A stretch of 64,000 nucleotides of DNA from an uncultured Streptococcus sp. (GTDB taxonomy: Bacteria > Bacillota > Bacilli > Lactobacillales > Streptococcaceae): the NCBI RefSeq assembly GCF_901875575.1, contig NZ_CABFMF010000011.1, positions 310,001-374,000 of the forward strand, in the 5' to 3' direction. The notes beneath the pieces are model-generated. The model saw only the letters and a list, made by a program, of their open reading frames with translations. It was not told the origin of the DNA and did not search any database. Both the position numbers and the translations under genes were made by a program. Of this stretch, positions 32,951 through 41,480 are shown piece by piece (positions within the stretch are counted from its first letter, which is position 1; every line of letters begins with the position of its first letter).

Positions 32951-34432
32951 GTGACCTTAGTAGATAAATTTGTAACGCATATCATTTCTGAAAGTTCATT
33001 TGAAGAAATGGATCGAATCTACCTGACTAATCGTGTTTTGGCACGAGTGGGAGATGGTGTTTTGGAAGTTGAGACCAATCTGGATAAATTGATTGACCTC
33101 AAGGACCAGCTGGTTGAGGAAGCCGTTCGATTAGAGACGATTGAGGATAGTCAGACTGCGCGTGAAATCCTTGGTGCTGAACTGATGGACTTGGTGACCC
33201 CTTGTCCCAGTCAGGTCAATCGTGACTTCTGGGAAACCTATGCCCACTCTCCTGAGCATGCGATAGAGGATTTCTACCAACTCAGTCAGAAGAATGACTA
33301 CATCAAACTCAAGGCCATTACTAAAAATATCGCTTATCGTGTACCGTCTGACTACGGAGAGCTTGAAATTACCATCAATCTCTCTAAGCCTGAGAAGGAT
33401 CCCAAAGAAATTGCGGCAGCCAAGTTTGTGCAAGCTAGTAATTATCCTCAGTGTCAGCTTTGTCTAGAGAATGAGGGCTACCATGGTCGGGTAAACCACC
33501 CAGCTCGCAGCAACCACCGTATTATCCGTTTTGAAATGGCTGGTCAGGAATGGGGCTTCCAGTATTCGCCCTATGCTTACTTTAATGAGCACTGTATCTT
33601 TTTAGATGGCCAGCATCGTCCTATGGCCATTAGTCGTCAGAGTTTTGAACGTCTGTTGGCTATCGTAGAGCAGTTTCCAGGCTATTTTGCTGGCTCTAAT
33701 GCCGACCTGCCGATTGTGGGGGGCTCTATTCTAACTCATGATCACTATCAGGGAGGCCGTCACGTATTTCCTATGGAATTGGCTCCCTTGCAAAATACCT
33801 TTCGATTTGCTGGTTTTGAGCAGGTCAAGGCTGGGATTGTCAAGTGGCCAATGTCAGTGTTGCGTTTGACTTCGGATTCCAAAGAGGATTTGATCAACTT
33901 GGCTGATAAGATTTTGCAGAAATGGCGCCAGTATTCAGATCCTGCAGTGCAGATTTTGGCAGAAACAGACGGAATACCGCATCATACCATCACACCGATT
34001 GCCCGTAAACGCGATGGCCAGTTTGAGTTGGACTTGGTCTTGCGGGACAATCAGACTTCTGCAGAACATCCTGATGGCATCTATCATCCCCACAAGGATG
34101 TCCAACATATCAAGAAGGAAAATATCGGCTTGATTGAGGTCATGGGCTTGGCAATCTTGCCACCACGTCTGAAAGCAGAAGTGGAGCAAGTCGCTAGCTA
34201 TCTTGTAGGAGAAGCTGTCTCAGTTGTCGATTATCATCAGGAATGGGCAGACCAACTCAAAGCCCAACATCCAGATCTAGCGGATAAAGAAAGAGCCCTT
34301 GAAATCGTTAAGGACTCTGTGGGTGCTATCTTTGCGCGTGTACTTGAGGACGCAGGAGTCTACAAGCAGACAGAACAAGGGCAGACAGCCTTTATGCGCT
34401 TTGTGGAGCAGGTCGGAATTTTGCCAGACTAG
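32951..34432 (+). CDS. galT: UDP-glucose--hexose-1-phosphate uridylyltransferase (GalT class 2)
   Basis: 493 residues, starting with GTG at 32951 behind AAAGGAGG. The length and segments SNHRIIRFEMAGQEWGFQYSPYAYFNEHCIFL and LTHDHYQGGRHVFPM identify the large GalT type of lactic acid bacteria. Galactose-1-phosphate is converted to UDP-galactose with UDP-glucose as donor; a His in the HDHYQGG region is the likely nucleophile. galE is not in this window. Confidence 0.96.
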   Translation: MTLVDKFVTHIISESSFEEMDRIYLTNRVLARVGDGVLEVETNLDKLIDLKDQLVEEAVRLETIEDSQTAREILGAELMDLVTPCPSQVNRDFWETYAHSPEHAIEDFYQLSQKNDYIKLKAITKNIAYRVPSDYGELEITINLSKPEKDPKEIAAAKFVQASNYPQCQLCLENEGYHGRVNHPARSNHRIIRFEMAGQEWGFQYSPYAYFNEHCIFLDGQHRPMAISRQSFERLLAIVEQFPGYFAGSNADLPIVGGSILTHDHYQGGRHVFPMELAPLQNTFRFAGFEQVKAGIVKWPMSVLRLTSDSKEDLINLADKILQKWRQYSDPAVQILAETDGIPHHTITPIARKRDGQFELDLVLRDNQTSAEHPDGIYHPHKDVQHIKKENIGLIEVMGLAILPPRLKAEVEQVASYLVGEAVSVVDYHQEWADQLKAQHPDLADKERALEIVKDSVGAIFARVLEDAGVYKQTEQGQTAFMRFVEQVGILPD

Positions 34433-34501
34433 GAGCTTTCTCCTTGCACAGTCCTATAAAAAGTAGTATCATAGTGTCGTTTGAACTATCAGGAGGAAAC
34501 G

Positions 34502-34906
34502 ATGAAAGACTTTCATTTTGACGCTATATCTGCCTTTGAAAATTACGAAATTGAACAAATGAGAGATGGTCACGTTGTGGTGACGACGAAAGTAGTGGAC
34601 TCGTCGCTCAACTACTATGGCAATGCCCATGGTGGCTATCTCTTTACCCTTTGCGACCAGATTAGTGGTTTGGTGGTCATCTCGCTAGGACTTGATGGAG
34701 TGACTCTCCAATCCTCTATCAACTACCTCAAGGCAGGAAAACTCGACGATGTCCTGACCATCAAAGGAGAATGTGTCCATCAAGGTCGCACAACCTGCGT
34801 AGTAGATGTCGATATCACTAATCAAGAAGGCAGAAATGTCTGCAAAGCAACCTTTACCATGTTTGTCACAGGCCAGCGGTCAGAAGACAGACAGGTGAGG
34901 ATATAA
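34502..34906 (+). CDS. PaaI-type hotdog-fold thioesterase
   Basis: 134 residues from the ATG at 34502, which has AGGAGG directly upstream; the ATG seven codons earlier lies before that ribosome binding site. NYYGNAHGGYLFTLCDQISG (about 37-56) is the hotdog active-site helix with N/H and a later Asp, typical of acyl-CoA thioesterases. The substrate is unknown. It may be read through from galT, though a spacer of 69 bases with a TAGTATCAT -10-like stretch suggests its own promoter. Confidence 0.87.
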   Translation: MKDFHFDAISAFENYEIEQMRDGHVVVTTKVVDSSLNYYGNAHGGYLFTLCDQISGLVVISLGLDGVTLQSSINYLKAGKLDDVLTIKGECVHQGRTTCVVDVDITNQEGRNVCKATFTMFVTGQRSEDRQVRI

Positions 34907-34910
34907 TATA

Positions 34911-34935
34911 AAAAAAGAGGTTCGTACCTCTTTTT
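34911..34935. terminator. Bidirectional terminator, thioesterase gene / pbuX
   Basis: AAAAAGAGGT-TCGT-ACCTCTTTTT between convergent genes. Confidence 0.88.
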
Positions 34936-34936
34936 C

Positions 34937-36199
34937 TTATTTCTTTTTATGATTTAATACGGCATTGAGTACTATGGCAAGTAGGCTGGCTACGACGATT
35001 CCGTTTGAGAAGAACATTTGGAAGGCTGTTGGCATGCTGACAAAGAGATTACTGTTGTTGAGTCCGACACCTGCAGAGATTGAAACTGCTGCGATAAGGA
35101 AGTTATGTTCATTGTTAGCAAAGTCAACACGAGCGAGGATTTGCATCCCTTGAATAGATACAAAACCAAACATCACCAGCATGGCACCACCGAGGACAGG
35201 ACTTGGAATGATTTGGGCAAGGGCACCAAACTTAGGAAGAAGTCCAAGGAGAATCAGGAAACCAGCTGCGTAGTAGATTGGCAGACGAGTCTTGATACCT
35301 GACAGTTTAACCAAACCAACGTTTTGTGAGAATCCTGTGTAAGGGAAGGTATTGAAGATACCACCGAGAAGAACGGCCAGACCTTCTGCACGATAACCGT
35401 TACGAAGACGTGTGCTGTTGATTGGATCATTAGTGATATCTGAAAGAGCTAGGTAAACACCGGTAGACTCAACCATAGAAACGGTTGCGATGATACACAT
35501 CATCACGATTGATGAAATTTCAAAGGTTGGTGTTCCAAAGTAGAGAGGTGTAGGAATATGTACGATAGGAGCTGCAGCGACAGGTGAGAAATCAACCAAG
35601 CCCATGCTAGCAGCAATGGCTGTTCCAACAACTAGACCAATCAAAATGGAGATAGACTTGATAAATCCTTTGGTAAAGATGTTAATCAAGAGGATAATCA
35701 GAACAGTAATAGCGGCAAGCAAGAGACTTTGACCAGTTGGCTCTGGAACGTTATTTCCCATATTTCCAATAGCGACAGGAATCAAGGTTAAACCAATCGT
35801 GGTAATTACAGAACCTGTTACGATAGATGGGAAGAGATTGGCTACTTTTGAGAAGATGCCTGAAACAAGAACCACGTAAATCCCTGATGCGATAAGGGCA
35901 CCAAACATAGCGCCACTTCCATGGCTTTGCCCAATCATAATCAAGGGAGCGACGGATTGGAAGGCAACTCCAAGAACGACTGGGAGTCCAATCCCAAAGT
36001 ATTTGTTGAGTTGGAGTTGGAGGAAAGTTGCCACCCCACACATGAAGATATCAGTAGAAATCAGGTAGGTTAACTGCTCAGCCGAATAGCCAAGGGCTGT
36101 CGCAATCATGATAGGAACCAGGATGGATCCTGAGTACATGGCTAGTAAGTGTTGCAAGCCAAGAACGGCTGCTTGCGAGTGTTTTTCTTGAGTTTGCAT
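34937..36199 (-). CDS. pbuX: Xanthine permease PbuX (NCS2 family)
   Basis: 420 residues with about 12-14 hydrophobic segments and the NCS2 segments VVLGVAFQSVAPLI and TFPYTGFSQNVGLVKLSGIKTR. It imports xanthine with protons. Its start overlaps the xpt stop by one base, so both come from the riboswitch-controlled transcript. Confidence 0.94.
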   Translation of the reverse strand: MQTQEKHSQAAVLGLQHLLAMYSGSILVPIMIATALGYSAEQLTYLISTDIFMCGVATFLQLQLNKYFGIGLPVVLGVAFQSVAPLIMIGQSHGSGAMFGALIASGIYVVLVSGIFSKVANLFPSIVTGSVITTIGLTLIPVAIGNMGNNVPEPTGQSLLLAAITVLIILLINIFTKGFIKSISILIGLVVGTAIAASMGLVDFSPVAAAPIVHIPTPLYFGTPTFEISSIVMMCIIATVSMVESTGVYLALSDITNDPINSTRLRNGYRAEGLAVLLGGIFNTFPYTGFSQNVGLVKLSGIKTRLPIYYAAGFLILLGLLPKFGALAQIIPSPVLGGAMLVMFGFVSIQGMQILARVDFANNEHNFLIAAVSISAGVGLNNSNLFVSMPTAFQMFFSNGIVVASLLAIVLNAVLNHKKK

Positions 36200-36780
36200 T
36201 AGAGATCTGCCTCCTTAAATATGACTTGACCATTTTCAAAACGATCCAAACGAGCGAGTGATAGAACAGGGTAGCCTGCTTTTTCAAGCAGATCACGTCC
36301 ATCTTGGAAGGATTTTTCAATCACAATACTGATAGCTTCGACTGTGGCACCAGCTTGTTCGATGATTTGAATCAAGCCTTTGGCAGCTTGGCCATTAGCA
36401 AGGAAATCGTCGATAATCAAAACCTTGTCCTCTGGTGAGAGGAATTTTCCAGCGATAGAAACCGTGCTGGTCACTTGCTTGGTAAAGGAGTAAACTTGGG
36501 CAGTTAAGATGCCTTCGTTCATGGTGATGTTTTTAGCTTTTTTAGCAAAAATCATTGGAACGTTTAAGGCTTCAGCTGTAAAAACGGCTGGGGCAATGCC
36601 TGAAGCTTCAATAGTTACAACCTTGGTAATGCCAGTAGAAGCAAATTTTTCCGCAAAAACCTTACCAATCTCTCGCATCAAGCTAAAGTCAACTTGGTGG
36701 GTTAAGAAGGAATCCACCTTGAGGATGTTGTCACCCAAGATATGCCCATCCTTGAGGATACGCTCTTCTAATAATTTCAT
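36199..36780 (-). CDS. xpt: Xanthine phosphoribosyltransferase
   Basis: 193 residues. The PRPP-binding loop KVLIIDDFLANGQAAKGL (about 119-136) is characteristic, as are TSTVSIAGKFLSPEDKVL before it and the flexible loop. It salvages xanthine to XMP. GGAGGT precedes the ATG. A guanine riboswitch lies about 100 bases upstream. Confidence 0.95.
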   Translation of the reverse strand: MKLLEERILKDGHILGDNILKVDSFLTHQVDFSLMREIGKVFAEKFASTGITKVVTIEASGIAPAVFTAEALNVPMIFAKKAKNITMNEGILTAQVYSFTKQVTSTVSIAGKFLSPEDKVLIIDDFLANGQAAKGLIQIIEQAGATVEAISIVIEKSFQDGRDLLEKAGYPVLSLARLDRFENGQVIFKEADL

Positions 36781-36847
36781 AAGACCTCCTAAAGTCTAAA
36801 AGCCAATCCATTTGCTTGTTTGTAGTTTCTAGCAAGAAATAGAAAAA

Positions 36848-36984
36848 GGACCTACTTAATCTCTAAGTAAGTCCCCAAAATAGGCATGGCAAAAACGACC
36901 ATACCTCACTTCTGACTTACTTATTGTTAGGTGTTCCGGCACCTTGTAGAAACGTCGTACCAATTCACGACATAAACAAGTAAA
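36848..36984 (-). ncRNA. Guanine (purine) riboswitch with terminator
   Basis: On the minus strand: P1 strands TTACTTGTT and AATAAGTAA, a TTTCTAC J2/3 core, a P2 hairpin with TCGTGAATTGGTACGA and a P3 hairpin AGGTGCCGGAACACCT, followed by A-C before the 3' P1 strand. The C at the position equal to C74 marks guanine-type specificity. Downstream, GGACTTACTTA-GAGAT-TAAGTAGGTCC then TTTTT (36843-36874) is an off-switch terminator that competes with the P1 3' strand. It governs xpt-pbuX. Confidence 0.93.
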
Positions 36985-37023
36985 ACGATATTTAATTTTA
37001 AACAGGCTTGAGCTAACGTTCTT

Positions 37024-37052
37024 ATTCTACACTAAAAAGCTTTAGAAATCAA
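37024..37052 (-). promoter_or_regulatory. Promoter of xpt-pbuX
   Basis: Minus strand TTGATT (37047-37052), 17-base spacer, TAGAAT (37024-37029), about 40 bases before the aptamer. Confidence 0.75.
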
Positions 37053-37149
37053 ATATTTTGTTTATTTTTTGATTAAAAAACGAACAAATAGAAGGAAAAC
37101 GGACGGAAAACTCGGTTATTGGCAAACGTTTAGAAGATTTTTTTATCAT

Positions 37150-37197
37150 AAAAAGCATATTATCAAGATTTTTCAAGACCTGACAATATGCCTTTTT
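37150..37197 (-). terminator. Terminator after the VOC gene
   Basis: AAAAAGGCATATTGTCA ... TGATAATATGCTTTTT on the minus strand, after the VOC-family gene. Confidence 0.75.
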
Positions 37198-37233
37198 CTG
37201 ATTTGAAATATTTTTTGCTAAACCTTTATTACT

Positions 37234-37620
37234 CTACTCGCTAAATCTTAAAAAATAGCCATCTGGATCCAAAACTGCAAATTCATGTGGATAGATATAA
37301 TGATCCCCAACACGAAACTTTCTTTTGGTTAAGGGACGATAAATAGGATAGTCAGCTTCCAGCAGTTGTTGGTGGAGCTGAGGAACATCTGCAATGCCAA
37401 AGGAAATATTGACACCTCGCCCGAAAGGATAGGTCAGCTGAGCTAATTCTTCTGCGCTGCCTTCTTCTAGCATAAGTTGGCAGTCTTCAAGCGAGAGGAA
37501 GAGAAATTTCTCCTCTGGACGATCATATTCGACAGAGAATCCTAGCAGGTCGCAGTAGAAGTGACGTGATTTTTCGATATCAGATACTACAAATTCAGGA
37601 ATGACAGCTTGATAGTCCAT
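37234..37620 (-). CDS. VOC-family (glyoxalase/bleomycin-resistance fold) protein
   Basis: 128 residues with a VOC fold pattern: IPEFVVSDIEKSRHFYCDLLGFSVEYDRPEEKFLFLSLEDCQLML (first beta-alpha-beta-beta-beta unit, about 8-52) and a second unit ending AVLDPDGYFLRF. The second His/Glu positions look like those of bleomycin-binding proteins rather than true glyoxalase I. Function is undetermined. It starts 11 bases after the exoA stop on the same strand. Confidence 0.85.
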   Translation of the reverse strand: MDYQAVIPEFVVSDIEKSRHFYCDLLGFSVEYDRPEEKFLFLSLEDCQLMLEEGSAEELAQLTYPFGRGVNISFGIADVPQLHQQLLEADYPIYRPLTKRKFRVGDHYIYPHEFAVLDPDGYFLRFSE

Positions 37621-37631
37621 TCGTTTTCTCC

Positions 37632-38459
37632 TTAGAGTTCAATCTCCAAGACAATGGGTGTGTGGTCTTGACGAGCTCCTGAGTCAATCATGTCAGACTT
37701 AGTGACTTTGTCTGCGAGACGGTTACTTGTGAGCCAGTAGTCTATTCTCCAGCCTGTATTGTTGATTTTAGAAGTCTTGCTGCGTTGTGCCCACCAAGTG
37801 TAGCGTTCTGGGACATCACCGTGAATGTGGCGGAAGGTGTCGGTAAATCCAGTTGCCAAAAGGTTGGTAAATCCAGCACGTTCCTCGTCGGTAAATCCAG
37901 GTGAACGGCGGTTGCTGGCAGGATTTGCAAGGTCGATTTCATTGTGGGCTACGTTGTAGTCACCGGTTGCAAGGACTGGTTTTTCTTTGTCTAGTTCAGC
38001 CAAGTACTCAGCATATTTGATATCCCAAACTTGACGTTCTTCCAAGCGTTTGAGGCCATCGCCAGCGTTTGGTGTATAAACTTGGGTCACGAAAAAATCA
38101 TCAAATTCTAGAGTGATGATACGACCTTCCAAGTCCATGGTAGAAGGGGCACCGATTTCTGGGAAAGTGACAGTGGGTGTGAGTTCTTTCTTATAGAGGA
38201 ACATGGTTCCAGCATAGCCTTTACGGGCAGGCTCTTGGGAAGAACGCCACGTGTTTTCATAACCTGGGAAGAGTTCTTCTAAAATTTCCAAGTGTTTCTT
38301 TGTAGGCCCTTTGGCAGAAAGCTTGGTTTCTTGGATAGCAATGATATCAGCATTTTCAGCGACCAAGGTTTGTAGGACTTCTTGGGACAATTTGGCACGA
38401 GCTGAGTCACTAGTGAGGGCAGCGTTTAGGGAATCAATATTCCATGAGATAAGTTTCAT
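37632..38459 (-). CDS. exoA: Exodeoxyribonuclease III / AP endonuclease
   Basis: 275 residues of the EEP nuclease family. Metal and catalytic motifs: ISWNIDSLNA, IIAIQETKLS (metal Glu), FVTQVYTPNAG, ATGDYNVAHNEID (Asp/Asn pair) and a C-terminal DHTPIVLEI (catalytic His). It incises at abasic sites in base excision repair. It is read from an extended -10 promoter TGGTATAAT (minus strand, 38494-38502). Confidence 0.96.
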   Translation of the reverse strand: MKLISWNIDSLNAALTSDSARAKLSQEVLQTLVAENADIIAIQETKLSAKGPTKKHLEILEELFPGYENTWRSSQEPARKGYAGTMFLYKKELTPTVTFPEIGAPSTMDLEGRIITLEFDDFFVTQVYTPNAGDGLKRLEERQVWDIKYAEYLAELDKEKPVLATGDYNVAHNEIDLANPASNRRSPGFTDEERAGFTNLLATGFTDTFRHIHGDVPERYTWWAQRSKTSKINNTGWRIDYWLTSNRLADKVTKSDMIDSGARQDHTPIVLEIEL

Positions 38460-38530
38460 AAAGTTACCTTTTTCATTCAGATTATAGATTTTATTATACC
38501 AAAAAAAGCCTTATTTCCCCAACGTATGGT

Positions 38531-38559
38531 TTGAAAAATCACCCTCTTTCGTTTATAAT
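38531..38559 (+). promoter_or_regulatory. Promoter of the DUF3290-DUF421 pair
   Basis: TTGAAA (38531-38536), 17-base spacer, TATAAT (38554-38559). Confidence 0.8.
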
Positions 38560-38592
38560 TAAGAATGATTTTATGAAAGGGAGTGAAAATAA

Positions 38593-39048
38593 ATGAAATT
38601 TTACTCATATGACTATGTGCTTAGCCAAATCAGTCAGCAAAATGGCATCATGATTGGCTTTGGGATTGTGCTCCTAGCTATCACAGGATTTTTTGCTTTT
38701 AAGGCCTATCGTGATAAAAAGGGGACTAAGTTTCGGGAATTGGTCATGATTTTAGCCTTGACCTTAGTGGCCATGCTTTTGGTGACAATTTCAAAATACC
38801 AGACCAATCAAGCCTCTAACAATCAATTTCAAACCTCCCTTCATTTTATAGAGGTTGTTTCCAAAGACTTGGGAGTGGATAAATCAGAAGTTTATGTCAA
38901 TACTTCAGCTGCCACTGATGGAGCGCTTGTCAAGGTAGGTTCAAATTTCTACCGTGCCATGAACGGGAGCCAACCAGACAAGTATCTTTTAGAGAAATTA
39001 GAATTGAATCAAACAGACGCTATTGAATTGGTGGAGGTAAACAAATGA
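38593..39048 (+). CDS. DUF3290-family membrane protein
   Basis: 151 residues with two hydrophobic segments (about 18-36 and 48-65), then an extracellular domain (about 66-151). DUF3290 proteins are normally encoded directly before a DUF421 protein, as here with a 4-base overlap, and so probably form a complex with it. No function is established. Confidence 0.82.
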   Translation: MKFYSYDYVLSQISQQNGIMIGFGIVLLAITGFFAFKAYRDKKGTKFRELVMILALTLVAMLLVTISKYQTNQASNNQFQTSLHFIEVVSKDLGVDKSEVYVNTSAATDGALVKVGSNFYRAMNGSQPDKYLLEKLELNQTDAIELVEVNK

Positions 39049-39680
39049 CACTCAACTATATGGAAATTTTAATCAAACTGGCCTTGGGTCTTTTCTCGCT
39101 TGTTTTTGTTATCAATGTGACTGGGAAGGGAAACTTGGCACCTAACTCTGCGACAGACCAAATTCAGAACTATGTTCTTGGTGGTATCATCGGTGGGGTA
39201 ATTTACAATAGTTCTATCAGCATTCTCCAGTATGCAGTGATTTTGATGATGTGGACGATTTTGGTTTTGACCCTCAAGTGGCTCAATAACAATGTTCGTT
39301 TTGTCAAACGCTTGATTGATGGGAAACCAACTCTCCTCATCAAAAATGGGCAGATTAACCCAGAAGCCTGTCGTTCAGTTGGCTTGTCTGCATCGGATGT
39401 AGCCCTAAAACTTCGTAGCCAAGGGATTTTCCAGATGAAACAGGTCAAACGAGCTGTGCAAGAGCAAAATGGCCAACTCATCGTGGTTCAAATGGGAGAT
39501 GAAAATCCTAAGTATCCAGTTGTGACTGACGGTGTGATCCAAGTCGATGTCTTGGAATCGATTGGCCGTAGCGAAGACTGGCTGCTTGATAATCTAAGCA
39601 AACAAGGGCATGACAATGTGGCCAATATCTTTATCGCTGAGTATGATAAGGGTGCGGTCACAGTCGTAACCTATGAATAA
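39045..39680 (+). CDS. DUF421 (YetF-like) membrane protein
   Basis: 211 residues. Three hydrophobic segments (about 8-25, 45-58, 61-77) lead to a soluble domain with GKPTLLIKNGQINPEACRSVGLSASDVALKLRSQGI, the DUF421 hallmark. In spore formers YetF-like proteins support membrane stress or germinant functions; in streptococci the role is unknown. Coupled with the DUF3290 gene. Confidence 0.87.
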   Translation: MTLNYMEILIKLALGLFSLVFVINVTGKGNLAPNSATDQIQNYVLGGIIGGVIYNSSISILQYAVILMMWTILVLTLKWLNNNVRFVKRLIDGKPTLLIKNGQINPEACRSVGLSASDVALKLRSQGIFQMKQVKRAVQEQNGQLIVVQMGDENPKYPVVTDGVIQVDVLESIGRSEDWLLDNLSKQGHDNVANIFIAEYDKGAVTVVTYE

Positions 39681-39734
39681 GAAGAACCTGGGGTCTAGGC
39701 CTCAGGTTTCCATTTGCAATCAGAAAGGGATTTT

Positions 39735-41480
39735 ATGTCCATTATTCAAAAACTTTGGTGGTTTTTCAAGTTAGAAAAACGCCGTTATCTAGTCGGAATT
39801 GTGGCCTTGGTCTTGGTTTCCGTCCTCAATCTCATTCCCCCTATGGTCATGGGGCGGGTCATCGATGCCATCACATCGGGGAAATTAACCCAGCAGGACC
39901 TCCTTTTTGACCTATTTTACTTGCTTCTTGCGGCCTTTGGGATGTACTATCTGCGCTATGTTTGGCGTATGTATATCCTTGGGACTTCCTACCGTTTGGG
40001 GCAGATTATGCGCTCTCGCTTATTTGAGCATTTCACAAAAATGTCTCCAGCTTTTTATCAAACCTATCGGACGGGGGACCTGATGGCACATGCCACCAAC
40101 GATATCAATGCCCTAACGCGTCTGGCAGGTGGCGGAGTCATGTCAGCAGTGGATGCCTCAATCACGGCTTTAGTGACCTTGCTGACCATGCTCTTTAGCA
40201 TTTCATGGCAGATGACCTTGGTTGCCATTCTTCCCCTGCCTTTCATGGCTTATGCCACCAGTCGTCTAGGGAGAAAGACCCACAAGGCTTTTGGTGAATC
40301 ACAGGCTGCCTTTTCTGAACTCAATAACAAGGTGCAGGAGTCTGTATCAGGTATTAAAGTGACCAAGTCTTTCGGGTATCAGGCGGACGAGTTGAAGTCT
40401 TTTCAGGCAGTCAATGAATTGACCTTCCAAAAGAACCTGCAAACCATGAAATACGATAGTCTCTTTGACCCTATGGTTCTCTTATTTGTTGGTTCCTCCT
40501 ATGTTTTAACCCTCTTGGTCGGCTCCTTGATGGTTCAGAAAGCGCAGATTACGGTTGGAAATCTGGTTACCTTTATCAGCTATTTGGATATGCTGGTTTG
40601 GCCTCTTATGGCTATTGGATTCCTCTTTAATATTACTCAGCGAGGGAAGGTTTCTTACCAGCGGATTGAGGAACTTTTGTCTCAGGAATCACCTGTACAA
40701 GACCCTGAGTTTCCTCTAGACAGTATTGAAAATGGGCGCTTGCAGTATGCCATTGATAGCTTTGCCTTTGAAAATGAGGAAACACTGACGGATATTCACT
40801 TTAGTTTAGAAAAAGGGCAAACTCTAGGCTTGGTCGGGCAGACAGGCTCTGGGAAAACGTCTTTAATCAAACTCCTCTTGCGTGAATATGATGTGGATAG
40901 GGGAGCCATTTACCTAAACGGTCATGATATTCGCGACTATCGTCTGACAGACATTCGCAGTCTCATGGGCTATGTTCCTCAGGACCAGTTTCTCTTTGCG
41001 ACTTCGATATTAGACAATATCCGCTTTGGCAATCCTAATTTGCCCCTTTCAGCGGTCGAGGAATCGACTAAGCTAGCTCAAGTATACCAAGACATTGTAG
41101 CCATGCCTCAAGGGTTTGATACGTTGATTGGTGAAAAGGGAGTCAGTCTTTCTGGTGGGCAAAAGCAACGTCTGGCTATGAGTCGGGCTATGATTTTAGA
41201 CCCTGATATCTTGATTTTAGATGATTCCTTGTCAGCCGTGGATGCCAAGACAGAGTATGCGATTATTGACAATCTCAAGGAGACGCGGAAGGACAAGACA
41301 ACCATTATCACGGCTCATCGCCTCAGTGCAGTTGTCCATGCAGATTTGATTTTGGTTCTGCAAAATGGACAGATTATCGAACGAGGCATGCACGATGACT
41401 TGCTAGCCCTGGATGGCTGGTATGCCCAAACCTATCAGTCTCAGCAGCTGGAAATGAAAGGAGAAGAAGATGCAGAATAA
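39735..41480 (+). CDS. ABC exporter half-transporter, subunit 1
   Basis: 581 residues from ATG 39735 (GAAAGGGA upstream). An N-terminal six-helix membrane domain (about 20-300) is fused to an ATPase domain with Walker A GQTGSGKTS, signature LSGGQKQR and Walker B ILILDDSLSAVD. The catalytic Glu position is Asp, as in degenerate-site subunits of heterodimeric exporters. It pairs with the next gene, which overlaps by 11 bases. The pair resembles LmrCD/SatAB-like multidrug exporters; the natural substrate is unknown. Confidence 0.9.
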   Translation: MSIIQKLWWFFKLEKRRYLVGIVALVLVSVLNLIPPMVMGRVIDAITSGKLTQQDLLFDLFYLLLAAFGMYYLRYVWRMYILGTSYRLGQIMRSRLFEHFTKMSPAFYQTYRTGDLMAHATNDINALTRLAGGGVMSAVDASITALVTLLTMLFSISWQMTLVAILPLPFMAYATSRLGRKTHKAFGESQAAFSELNNKVQESVSGIKVTKSFGYQADELKSFQAVNELTFQKNLQTMKYDSLFDPMVLLFVGSSYVLTLLVGSLMVQKAQITVGNLVTFISYLDMLVWPLMAIGFLFNITQRGKVSYQRIEELLSQESPVQDPEFPLDSIENGRLQYAIDSFAFENEETLTDIHFSLEKGQTLGLVGQTGSGKTSLIKLLLREYDVDRGAIYLNGHDIRDYRLTDIRSLMGYVPQDQFLFATSILDNIRFGNPNLPLSAVEESTKLAQVYQDIVAMPQGFDTLIGEKGVSLSGGQKQRLAMSRAMILDPDILILDDSLSAVDAKTEYAIIDNLKETRKDKTTIITAHRLSAVVHADLILVLQNGQIIERGMHDDLLALDGWYAQTYQSQQLEMKGEEDAE